A stretch of DNA of 31,450 nt from NCBI GenBank assembly GCA_022539475.1, contig VCMS01000436.1, positions 1 through 31,450 on the forward strand, written 5' to 3'. The notes below the pieces were generated by a model. That model did no database searches and was not told the DNA's origin. It saw only the letters and a program-made list of their open reading frames with translations. Of this stretch, positions 16,867 to 25,820 are shown in pieces. Both the position numbers and the translations under genes were made by a program. Within the stretch, counting starts at the first letter, position 1, and the number at the start of each line of letters is the position of its first letter. Origin of the DNA: Gracilaria domingensis. Its lineage: Eukaryota > Rhodophyta > Florideophyceae > Gracilariales > Gracilariaceae.

Positions 16867-18627
16867 TCACCCCGCGGCGGATTTAGTTCGTATGGTATGG
16901 CGAAAATCACCGCCTTCGAGGTTGACGAGGGCGGCAAGCGTGTCTTCGTCAAGAAGCTGAACGTTCGTCTTCGCGTCAACCAAAGCCCTTGCCCTTCGCA
17001 GGCCGCCAGCACCTCTCTTTGGATTCCACAGTACAACACCAACAATTTCGCTTCGCTCGTTTAGATAATAAACGACACCAGATTGATATTCGTTGAGCGA
17101 TGGTAAATCAAGACTCCCCTCACTAGCAAGATTCCACACAGCCACTGTTTGTAGAGCAGAGTCAACAAGACCAACAGCGGTAAAGTGTACATCAATTGCA
17201 GACAGATCGCTCCAAAACATGGATTGCAGTTTGTACCGTTCTCTAGCGCCGGTCATGTTAGCACCAGCAATCTTGCCACTGACGACAGCATGGTCCCAAT
17301 GTTCAACACGTCGACGGCCCAATGCACGGTCATGAAACGAGGCAACATCGCCCGCTGCAAACACATCGGGTTCAACCATCATGAAATCGTTAACGCGGAT
17401 CCCAGAGTTGCTGGGATCAATTTCCAAACCGCCAGTCTTGGCGAGATGTGTGGAAGGATCGATGCCTACTGCCACAACGACATGATTGGCATCAAGCTGC
17501 GTTGGCTCTGTGGCGTCAACATGTAAAGTCAGGTTGCATTGTTGATCGGCCGACGGTGTTGCATCTGTGATGACAGCACTCTGTACAACATTAACACCTG
17601 CTTTGCCGAGCTTTTTGGCAAGAAATTGGCACAAGTAGCGAGGTAGCACGCGGAAGAGCACGCCTGGATCGGTTATCAGCAGCGTAACATTGTTGGAAAG
17701 AGCGGTGAGGGCAAGCGCAAGCTCAGTACCTAAAAATCCGCCACCGACGACCACCACTGATTGATCTGGGTGCTGTAGCTTGTCTCGCAGACTGTGGTAA
17801 TCTTCCAACGTGCGGAATGTGGAAACATGTTGTTTGATGTCTGGCGCTCCCAAGGCTGGGGTGACGGACGCCGCAGCTCGTGGTGCACCGCCCGTTGCAA
17901 GCAGTAGCTTGTTGTATGTTACTCGATGACCAGAAGAGAGCTGTACAAATTTGTCATCTGGATCTAGCAACACGGCGGTTTCGTTGGTGACGGACACCTT
18001 TGCGTTTTCCATCTCGGGTTTGAAATGCTTGTAGGCGTATTGCACATGTGAAGGCGATACGGGCGACTGCAACTGGTCGCTCTCGAAGAGCTCCTTGGAG
18101 AGCATTGTGCGATTGTACGGGAGAAGGGGCTCATGACTAATGAGCAGGACCTGGTTGACTGCTAGAGGGTCATGCTGTAAGATGGCGTCAATGGCAGACC
18201 ATGCAGCAGTGCCACCGCCCACAATAAGGTACTTGACGCACGCAGGGGCGGAAAAGGTGTGCGGAGGAAGCGGTCGGAAGACTTTGTCCGCAGGCGTTCT
18301 CTTCGGGGCGAGCTTTGACTTGTTGGCGTGCGGCTGCGTGACGGCGCGCGGTTCAGCAAGGGCGGCTTGCTGGATAGCGTCTGTAGAAAGTGCATAGTAG
18401 CGATCCAGGAGCTGTCGAGCGGCGTGCAGGTCGGCGGGGGACTCGATCGAAGCGAAGGGCGGTTTGACGGCGACGGGGTGCGCGGACAGCCTCCTCGCGT
18501 TTTGCAGCAGATCTCGCAGCTGATCGGGGTGCGATGGAGGCGGGGCCGGCGGCGCTTCCGAGAGCGCGAGCGCGGGGGGGGAAGCGGCCACCAGCAGGGC
18601 GGCAAGCGCGCGGCGCGGCGCGAACAT
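16867..18627 (-). CDS. AIFM1: Apoptosis-inducing-factor-like FAD/NAD(P)H oxidoreductase, mitochondrial
   Basis: The product is 586 residues from ATG 18627, with no intron visible. The N-terminus (MFAPRRALAALLVAA) is basic and hydrophobic, consistent with a mitochondrial import signal. A variable linker runs to about 130. The FAD-binding Rossmann motif is IVGGGTAA (135-142), the NAD motif is VVGGGFLG (293-300), and the second FAD motif is FAAGDVA (423-429). RRRVEHWDHAVVSG at 438-451 and QSMFWSDL at 468-475 are typical of animal AIF1 rather than of generic monodehydroascorbate or ferredoxin reductases. In animals AIF sits in the intermembrane space, supports respiratory-complex assembly and can act in cell death. 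A death role in an alga is not shown. The gene is divergent from the haloperoxidase-like gene. Confidence 0.88.
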   Translation of the reverse strand: MFAPRRALAALLVAASPPALALSEAPPAPPPSHPDQLRDLLQNARRLSAHPVAVKPPFASIESPADLHAARQLLDRYYALSTDAIQQAALAEPRAVTQPHANKSKLAPKRTPADKVFRPLPPHTFSAPACVKYLIVGGGTAAWSAIDAILQHDPLAVNQVLLISHEPLLPYNRTMLSKELFESDQLQSPVSPSHVQYAYKHFKPEMENAKVSVTNETAVLLDPDDKFVQLSSGHRVTYNKLLLATGGAPRAAASVTPALGAPDIKQHVSTFRTLEDYHSLRDKLQHPDQSVVVVGGGFLGTELALALTALSNNVTLLITDPGVLFRVLPRYLCQFLAKKLGKAGVNVVQSAVITDATPSADQQCNLTLHVDATEPTQLDANHVVVAVGIDPSTHLAKTGGLEIDPSNSGIRVNDFMMVEPDVFAAGDVASFHDRALGRRRVEHWDHAVVSGKIAGANMTGARERYKLQSMFWSDLSAIDVHFTAVGLVDSALQTVAVWNLASEGSLDLPSLNEYQSGVVYYLNERSEIVGVVLWNPKRGAGGLRRARALVDAKTNVQLLDEDTLAALVNLEGGDFRHTIRTKSAAG

Positions 18628-19605
18628 GACGCGGGGGGATCAGGCCGCAGCGATGGCGCGGCGCGGAGAGTAACGTGGCTCGAAAGGATCGCTCACACCC
18701 AGATGCGCGCGCGCGCGAAGCGCAGGCGGCGCGCTCCACGCAGCGCGCAAGCGCGCGCGCCACGGGCGCCGTCGCTGGCGACGTGGCGCGAGGCCATTGG
18801 CGCGCGCGCCGATGTTTGCTGCTCGCCGCTTTTGTGGAGGTGCGCGAGTGGATTATGCCTTACACTGTATGCAGAGACGCGGTGATTTGTACGAGCGCGC
18901 GTCACTGAATTGCTCGACTCGCACGAAGGCGGCGCAAATGGCGGCGCGCGTCCTGCAGCGCGACGCAGCGCGCGCGTGGGCGCTCTGCGCGCGGATGGAA
19001 ACGTGCGCGCGCGGCGCCAAACGGCCGGAATAAAGCGGCGTCCCACGCGTTTATAAGATGATGCAGCGCGTGTCATCTCTCGACGCTCGAAGCTCTCGGG
19101 CGCGCGCTGCAGCGCTGCGCTGCATCGCGCGTCTCGCAAAATCAAAATCGCGGCGCGGCCACGCGCGCTCGCGAGCGGGCGGCGAGTGGCGCGGCCGTGA
19201 CCGCGAGTGCGGGAATGCGCGCGCGCGCGCCGTTTACACTGTCAACCGGCGCATCGCGCGCTGCGCGCGCGGCGCGGCACGGCGGGCGTGACGTATGACG
19301 GCGCGTGGCGCGCGTGGCGCGCGCGTGGCGGCGCGTGCGCGCGGCGCGCGCGCGGCGCAGCGCGGAGGCGCGCAGCGCGGGCGCGCAGTGGCGTTCGCCA
19401 ACGGTAAACAGGCGGCTGGCTGCGCATGTAAAGTGAGCAGCACGCAGCGCTGCGTGCGTTAGCGCGCGCCCGACCGCGTAGCTGCCGCGCCGCCTACACC
19501 CCACCGTTTGCCCGCCGTGGGTCGCCGTGGATACTGCCCGTTGCGCCCGGCCCCCCCTGCCGCGCTCCCCCCCACTACCTGTACCACCCCCCCCGCCCCG
19601 ACATC
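18628..19605. promoter_or_regulatory. Divergent CpG/GCGC-rich promoter region
   Basis: This 978-bp gap separates two genes transcribed away from each other. It is extremely rich in CG and GC dinucleotide alternation, with several runs such as TGCGCGCGCGCG (about 18702-18716) and GCGCGCGCGCGCGCC (about 19217-19231). A TTTATAAG element lies at 19050-19057, in plus orientation and about 550 bp before the haloperoxidase ATG. Short frames here are products of composition, not genes. Confidence 0.6.
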
Positions 19606-21201
19606 ATGGCCAAGTGGCTCGCCGCGCCGCGCTTTCCGCTCCGGCTCCGCACTGCGTGCTACCCCTACCGCGCGCTTCTTCTCCTCGTCATGCCGCCGCT
19701 GCTCCTGCTCCCGCTTCTCTCCGCGCTCTTCTTCCCCACCGCCGTCCAGACCCGCAGCGAGTCGCTTGCCGAGCAGCTGTTTCTCGACTTCCTGCCCATC
19801 AACGACGCCGCCGGCGCCATCACCCCGCCCCGCCTCCTGTTTGCCGAGACGCCCGTCGTCGTGCGCTACACCTTGATCGGGGGCGCCGCCATTTACGATG
19901 CCCGCGCCGCCTGTGAGCCCGATGCGCTCTCCTTCTTCGGCACCAATGACACCGTCCCACCCTCCTTCTGCGAGCCTGACAACAACGCCATCCTCGCCTC
20001 GTACGCCACCTTTCGCGCCCTGCTGCGCGAGTTCCCCAGCGAGATGAGTGGCTACGCCGACTTCCTTCGCCGCTTAAACCTCGAACCCGTGTCCCCGTCG
20101 CGTGATCCCTCCACGCTCAACGGCTGGGCCAATAGGGCCGGAGACCGCCTTGCGAATTTCTTCCAGAATGACGGCTGGAATTCGCTGGGAGATCGCTCGA
20201 GACAGACGGGCCGCGTTCCGTTTGAAGACTTTACTGGCTACCGACCTGTCAACTCACCGTACGATGAGCCCTTCCGACTCGCACGTCCTCTGCGATGGGT
20301 GCCGGATCAGCTCGACTTGGGCAACGCCCGTTTGGCCCATCAAATTCACGTTGTCCCTCAGATTGCCAGAGCTGTCGATCCACTCATTGTGCCCGCAGCA
20401 GAGGCTGCCAAACGTCGTGTGTCGCCGCCGTTCCGGAGACCAAACGCTCGCAAAATTAGCTACAGGGATCGACGCGTGGCAGAGCGTCTCGTCAATCAAG
20501 TACTGGAGACGGCTGCCACCGTAACCCCGCAGCAACGCTTCTACGCAAGATGGTGGGACAACAAGCTCTTGTCCACGGGCGGCATTTCTGGCTTCTACGA
20601 GACCGCGGCGCAGCTGACTCCGTTTCAGGTGGCGCAGCAGTTCTTGGGTGAGATGCTTAGTCAACACGATGCGTTGGTGTTGACGTGGAGGGAGAAGCGC
20701 AGGCATGATCTCGTTCGACCTGGCACTCTTATTCGCAATCTGCGACGCAACCAGCGCTTCAATTCATTTATCAGCGAGGAGGTTGGCTTCGGCCAAGTTC
20801 GCGCAGAGGATTGGCGTTCGTTGATTAGTGCTCAACCACATTCTGAGTTCCCGTCTGGAAGTGCTGCTCTGTGCACTGCTGCCATGGAGCACATTGAAAC
20901 ATATGTGCGCAACAAAATGGGATTCGTTCCCAGCATCAAGATCCGATATGCTGCTGGAAGCTTGCCGTTCTTTTTGCCGCAGGACACTACCGTGGCGTTT
21001 GGTAGCCCGCTTCAGGCAGCAGCCAACTGCGCGCAAAGTCGGTTATGGGCCGGGGTACACTTTCCGCCTGCGCTTCCTGCTGGTGAGCGAATTGGACGCG
21101 GAATTGGGCGGATCGTATTTCAACATATGAAGACGTTGGGAGAAGGACGTGTGCCCAATAACTGCACTCGTTGTCTCTCTGAAGGAATTCTCGGACGGTG
21201 A
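19606..21201 (+). CDS. Vanadium-dependent haloperoxidase-like protein, His-to-Ser at PSGH
   Basis: The product has 531 residues, with the ATG at 19606. Residues 23-47 are a strongly hydrophobic N-terminal segment (signal peptide or anchor), so the protein is probably secreted or membrane-bound. The C-terminal half has the vanadate/phosphate site of the haloperoxidase and acid phosphatase (PAP2) superfamily: K364-x6-R371-P, PSG at 416-418, and SRLWAGVHF with R479 and H485. Spacing K to R (7) and R to H (6) equals that in the fungal chloroperoxidase (K353/R360 and R490/H496). The general acid-base His that follows PSG in classical enzymes is Ser419. The family oxidises halides with hydrogen peroxide and is common in red algae. 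Loss of this His may change the activity, so haloperoxidase chemistry is not certain. Confidence 0.82.
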   Translation: MAKWLAAPRFPLRLRTACYPYRALLLLVMPPLLLLPLLSALFFPTAVQTRSESLAEQLFLDFLPINDAAGAITPPRLLFAETPVVVRYTLIGGAAIYDARAACEPDALSFFGTNDTVPPSFCEPDNNAILASYATFRALLREFPSEMSGYADFLRRLNLEPVSPSRDPSTLNGWANRAGDRLANFFQNDGWNSLGDRSRQTGRVPFEDFTGYRPVNSPYDEPFRLARPLRWVPDQLDLGNARLAHQIHVVPQIARAVDPLIVPAAEAAKRRVSPPFRRPNARKISYRDRRVAERLVNQVLETAATVTPQQRFYARWWDNKLLSTGGISGFYETAAQLTPFQVAQQFLGEMLSQHDALVLTWREKRRHDLVRPGTLIRNLRRNQRFNSFISEEVGFGQVRAEDWRSLISAQPHSEFPSGSAALCTAAMEHIETYVRNKMGFVPSIKIRYAAGSLPFFLPQDTTVAFGSPLQAAANCAQSRLWAGVHFPPALPAGERIGRGIGRIVFQHMKTLGEGRVPNNCTRCLSEGILGR

Positions 21202-22050
21202 TTCTGGAAGAATTGTGCGGGAAGGGTGGCTGTAATGGACGAACTGATTCATGGCGGTTATGAGGGGGGGTTTGTGTGTGGGGGAGAGAGAGAGGACAAG
21301 CTGCAAGCGTATATTTCATATTGTGTATCAAGTAACGAATGGGCACACTGCATGTGTTTTTGTGCAATGCGCGCGTGCAAAACGTGGTCTTGTGCCAGAC
21401 ACATTCCTGATCATTGCGTCTACACAAATCTGTGGCAAGTGAATCTCTATTGTGTGGTTCGCCGGCATGCACGGCTACCCATGTAGCAGGGTACAGACTG
21501 CCGGCTGACTATTTTTTTTTTTCCTGGTGCGATTCATTTGTTGTGAGAGGAGTGATTTTCGGAATAGAAGCAATGATGATTTGTGATCCATGACGATGAA
21601 GTTATGGTCGGTTTTGTGTATATGGATGTGTGTCTATGTGTGTTGTACCTAAAACATAGTAATATCTACGGCTGGCGTGTCTGTCATTTGACGCGAAAGT
21701 TGTCGACGGCCGTTTCGACGAATTTGGAGGTGGGCCTGTGTATCCCGGTGACATTTGTGTGCATTGCAACTGTGCCGCTAGTTTATTCGACGGATACATA
21801 CTTTGGCCGCATTTGGTTGCGGTGCGAGTTTTGTTGCCCCCCTTCGTCGTAAAAAGAATGGATGCACCGTTTTTGCACACGTTGAGATGCATCAAAGTGA
21901 ATTGCGTCCCAATTGACACCAAAGCTCAACAAGCTACTCTGTACCAAGGGTACAATTGCCCTGGATTGAACGGCCGGAAACATGTCATGCATGAAGCAAC
22001 GAATGGCGGCTTGTCTGCTCCGCTTGTGTGGTGCGTTCTCAAGCGCGGCA

Positions 22051-22096
22051 GACGCGGCAAGTGCCAGACACGCAGGTGCCAGACACGGCAGGTGCC
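22051..22096. repeat. Three-unit tandem repeat of 15-16 bp
   Basis: Units GACGCGGCAAGTGCCA, GACACGCAGGTGCCA and GACACGGCAGGTGCCT follow each other directly. The core is GGCAGGTGCC-like, itself nearly palindromic. Confidence 0.7.
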
Positions 22097-22454
22097 TCGG
22101 TCGGTCGACGCGAGATGAATGGAATGGCGGCGCATACGACTGATCAAACGCCGCGCGCGGCCATTCGCACTCCGGACATCGTCATCACGCTTATCGACAG
22201 CCTGACGTCCACATCAGCGTCGCGTGCAACCGTCCTACAGGGCCGCTTTTACAGAAGCCGCGCGCCGACGCGGAGGGGGGCCTTCTGCCGTTGGCGGGGG
22301 CGCGACGCGCGGCGTGCGGTGGCGCGGCGCGCATGACTACGAGCGGTTACGTCACATTTGTGTGGGCGCGCGCTTTCACAGCCGGCGCCATGCCGCACGA
22401 CTGTTCTAAGTTAAGCGCGGCAGTTACCGTGACAGTGTGGACACCTTATCGATA

Positions 22455-22552
22455 GGACGGACGCCTGACGGAGGTTGATCATGATGATGATCAAATGTGC
22501 AATGCGTCCGTCCGCCTTCGCGCTCTGAGCGCTCCGAAGTTCGGAGTGCTCA
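22455..22552. repeat. Cluster of nested inverted repeats
   Basis: Outer arms GGACGGACGC (22455-22464) and GCGTCCGTCC (22504-22513) enclose a second hairpin, TTGATCAT-GATG-ATGATCAA. Directly after is a 27-bp near-palindrome (22526-22552) with 13-bp arms around a single G, one pair being G-T. Stems of this length at this density are unlikely by chance. A foldback element, replication or transcription structure, or recombination scar are all possible. Confidence 0.72.
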
Positions 22553-22821
22553 CGGCACTTCAGTCTCTCGGTCTGGCAACTGCTACAGTTGGACATCTAT
22601 TTATTCTTGAGGTTGCGCTCAACGCGCGCTGAGCATGGCGCGACTCGCAACGGTTGGGTGTAATTTCACGGGGAGGTCACGCCGATTGCCTCCAATTCCG
22701 AGCAGGAACGCGGTAAATTTAGCACGAGTTGAGCGCCGTTCGCAGAAGGCTGATCACCGCACGTCGCCAATCGGTCCACGCAGGCTGTGAGTCAAACTGG
22801 TGAGGCTGCCAACACCGATGG

Positions 22822-22842
22822 TACTGTACCATTGGTACAGTA
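22822..22842. repeat. Hairpin TACTGTACC-ATT-GGTACAGTA
   Basis: A perfect 9-bp-arm inverted repeat with a 3-nt loop. The left arm is part of another palindrome, GGTAC-T-GTACC. Confidence 0.7.
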
Positions 22843-23604
22843 TCTAAGGCTACCGTGCGCATCTCATTTGCGGTTGCGTGCAATCTCCAGACTCTGGAGT
22901 CCAGAGGTGCAATTCTTTGTCAGCGCCTCTCGCCACGCTCTGATCCGATACGTTCCGCACAGACAACCACGCCAATCATGCTGCACGTGTTTGGAAAGCA
23001 CGACTTCGGCTACCCCTGTATGTCCGGTAACTTGTACGAGAACACTATGAACAATCAGCTACAACAATACGTCACACAGGACCACTTCACTACATCCTGC
23101 ATGCCGCCCACTGAATCAGTAATCAGAGCGATTATCGCAGATGACCATGCCATCTATCTAGCTTACGCAACGAATCTTCTAAGAGGTCGTCCGTACGGAC
23201 GCTGGTATTGTTTTTTTCCCGTTGTCAGTCGGAATCTCTCAAAGCTCAGTACTGTCGTTCATATCTTCTCATACTGTACCTTGCCCGCGACATACAGCTG
23301 TAGATCGCCACTGTGTCCCACGCCGAGCATACCTGTACGCAACGTTGATGGGTAGTGCTGACTATCTACGCTACGTCTACGCAGATACGTCTACGCGATA
23401 CGTACCATCCACTCGAGATATTGTTATTCTTTTCCGTGTCTATTATTACGATCTCATTCGATGTCATTATCGCGATTTCTTATCGATCGAGCCCTGCATA
23501 TCCCCGCCATCATGGATCATCCATGATTGTTAACAGCTGTGTCTGAATTCAACAAGCGCACTCGTACCAGTTGTTCTCAACTGTAAATTACGTTCACCAG
23601 CACG

Positions 23605-23619
23605 TTGTGTAGTACACAA
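23605..23619. repeat. Perfect palindrome TTGTGTA-G-TACACAA
   Basis: 7-bp arms around one base, lying in a GTAC- and ACGT-rich stretch with no gene. Confidence 0.6.
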
Positions 23620-23951
23620 TGTGTACGTGCTACGGTACGTCACTGTGTGTGATCTCCAACGCGCTGCTTCCATGCTGGATGATCCGTGTTTCACATGCAC
23701 AACTCTATTTTTACGTTCTGTCCGCCTACATGCTTTCGGTGACCTGCCGGATGATCACGAACGTGTTGCTCATTCCGTATCTTACTATCGTGATAATCGC
23801 GGGGAGCAGAATAAACCACATTGACAAGCCATTTACAGTATAGGCTGGTCCAGGAGCCTCAAGGTTGCTTTCGCGATATTAAATTATGAACTGCTCTCTC
23901 TCGAATCAGCCAAGAACACATGTGTAGTCTTCCATTTTAAATACTCGTTAT

Positions 23952-23983
23952 GGTACTTTTGGAGTACCAAAAGATATGCATAT
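23952..23983. repeat. Overlapping alternative hairpins and a 12-bp palindrome
   Basis: GGTACT-TTTGG-AGTACC and CTTTTGG-AGTA-CCAAAAG share bases, so only one can form at a time. They are followed at once by the perfect palindrome GATATGCATATC (23972-23983). Confidence 0.6.
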
Positions 23984-24185
23984 CACTCGAAAGCACTGCT
24001 CAAGGGCTTTCTCATGATGCAGTCTGTTTCTAACATAGATTCTACAATTCATGAAACTACATTTCATGCGATACATAAGGTTCCAAATATAACTCCGAGC
24101 GATGACAGAGATATAGCGTAAATGATTTGGCGAGCAGAGTTGGTGGTCCACGTTCCAACCAGCGCGAACCCCAACTTTCTGCGTC

Positions 24186-24521
24186 ATGGACAGCACCCAC
24201 GTTTTGTGCAATGTTGAATCCATCCAAGAGCGCGACTTACAAGATTGTGGTACACCACCACCTCTCACTACAGACAGCAGCAACGACGAGCATAGCGATG
24301 AGGAAGGGCGTGAGATTGAAACGCAAGCGACTACGCAGGCGCAATCGGACAGCAATTCTCCAAAAGTTGATCAGCGAACTGAATACTACGCCCTCCATCA
24401 CCACGCAAAGTATATTTTGCAGTGTAACTGTGACCCACAGTGTGGCTTTCAAAGAAGTATTCAGCTGGCCATAAGCTTTGCGTCCATGACAGAAGCTCAA
24501 CGAATCACTACAGTGAAATGA
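24186..24521 (+). CDS. Small hypothetical protein (uncertain)
   Basis: A frame of 111 residues begins with ATG and ends just before the region where the second LTR could begin. Residues about 28-60 are acidic and Ser/Thr/Gln-rich, followed by a short His/Cys cluster with CNCDPQC, which might bind metal. No family is recognised. Long frames overlap on both strands here, which lowers confidence that this one is translated. It may be a remnant of an older mobile element. Confidence 0.25.
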   Translation: MDSTHVLCNVESIQERDLQDCGTPPPLTTDSSNDEHSDEEGREIETQATTQAQSDSNSPKVDQRTEYYALHHHAKYILQCNCDPQCGFQRSIQLAISFASMTEAQRITTVK

Positions 24522-24774
24522 ATTTTGTTGGCATTGGCAGCACCACTGGGATCTGCAAATGAGCTCATGGGAGGCCATGCTCACCGCGCGCATCAACGCA
24601 AAAGGCAGCGAAGGGCTGTGTAGAGCCACGCTTTATGCGGTATTTGCTCGCTTTTGGTGTGAAATCACTGCCCCTGCAGTGCAGTGGAGGTCAAGGACTC
24701 TGGTGAGGTTGGCACATCATTGCTGGATGGCTACACACGTGTATGGACGGTTGGCAGCCAACTTTGGGATATTC

Positions 24775-25381
24775 TAGATATTTATTATTTATTTTAGTTA
24801 GCCCGGTTGCACACTTGACAGTGGCACTCTACACTACTTAGTAGGTTGAGCTGCACCCATTGTCGGGGAAGTAAACGGAACAATCGAGTGTTCGGCTCTG
24901 ATGTTTCACCCTTGGTGACCGATATCCTCCTCCCGGAGAGTCGACACCTTGTGCAGGGTTCATCATCCGCCTCGCGGCATCATTAACACCACTACCGCTT
25001 TCGCGTGTTTACTTTGTGTGTGTTTTCTTTATTTCTGTCCCTGTTATACAGGTAGCACTACTTGGTGTACCGGTGCATACCGTTCGTGGCTCGACACACT
25101 CGCGTGGGCTATTACCGCTCTCGCGTGTCATCGCCACACTCGTGGGTACCGCGTGCTACGCACGTGACGCTACTGCCGACTTGTGTCGTGTGTTCTCTAC
25201 CGCTGGACGCTTCTTCTTCGCCGCTTCGCTCCCTCCATTACTTGGGAAGGGTCGACCCCGGTCTTACACCCGGCATTGCCGTGTCGTACCTGTGGGAGCG
25301 CTCTACTGCTGTGATCGCCTCTTGAGAGAGGGTCTGAACCGCCTTTGCGTGTCTTTCCCCATCGCTGGGTTTTGCACAACA
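24775..25381 (+). repeat. LTR of copy 2, supported part (left edge unresolved)
   Basis: The end is GCACAACA at 25374-25381, 2 nt before the primer site, matching GCACCACA of copy 1. The block GGGAAGTAAAC with a following GGCTCTGAT (from 24866) also matches. A TATTTATTATTTATTTTAG stretch is at 24779-24797. At the position where copy 1 has TATATAA, this copy has TACTTAG (24835-24841), which suggests a mutated TATA box. Candidate left ends are TGTTG at 24526 and TGTGTAG near 24617. Neither is proven. Confidence 0.62.
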
Positions 25382-25383
25382 AT

Positions 25384-25401
25384 TGGTCTCCCGACTTAGA
25401 A
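25384..25401 (+). other. Primer-binding site, copy 2
   Basis: TGGTCTCCCGACTTAGAA, 2 nt after the LTR end, is the same as in copy 1 except for one base (T for C). This shows that both subfamilies use the same tRNA primer. Confidence 0.8.
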
Positions 25402-25820
25402 GTCGCGTTGATCCAGCAAGTTGGTTTTCTGATCAATTTTCGGTTTGCCGGTTCGTATCTGGTCGTGGAGATACACTACACAGTTTCTACTGGAAGGCTC
25501 TGCCGACAGACGTCGTGTTGGTACTGCTTTCTTCATTTGGGGTTGTTGTTTGGACACGGTTTACTACCGGTGGCACTACCTATTTCCGTAGTGTGTGATT
25601 CCCGTCGGTACGGTTGTTGTCACCCCGTTTGGGTTGTCTACCGTTCCCAGCAATCTGGTCGAATCAGCCCTAATTCCGTATACGGCTGTTCCCGTTGGTA
25701 CGGTTGGTTCGTCCGATTTGTCGGTTATCGTCACTCGTGTGAGGACGCTACACTCATTCGAGGTTAATTTGTTGTTTGCTTTCCTGTTCCCAGTTTTCTG
25801 GTCGTTTCTCGTCGTGTACG
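25402..25820 (+). other. Untranslated leader of copy 2
   Basis: About 419 nt lie between the primer site and the gag ATG, compared with about 143 nt in copy 1. The stretch is T- and G-rich with no gene and could hold packaging signals. Confidence 0.5.

Larger units (their letters stand above)
21202..24185. other. Gene-less region rich in palindromes
   Basis: I see no convincing gene in nearly 3 kb. The longest frame (22855-23355) is without family features. Visible structure comprises a GA-rich run at about 21283-21293, a poly-T run near 21511, a three-unit tandem repeat (22051-22096), GC-alternating DNA at 22150-22340, and several perfect or near-perfect inverted repeats listed separately. 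The GTAC-rich stretch from 22800 to 24000 is compositionally unlike the rest. Confidence 0.5.

Noticed and set aside
18675..19500. Many Arg/Ala-rich frames between the divergent genes
   Set aside because: They result from CG-rich DNA without stop codons on either strand.
22855..23355. 166-codon frame in the palindrome-rich region
   Set aside because: It has no family features and other frames overlap it. The region looks non-coding.
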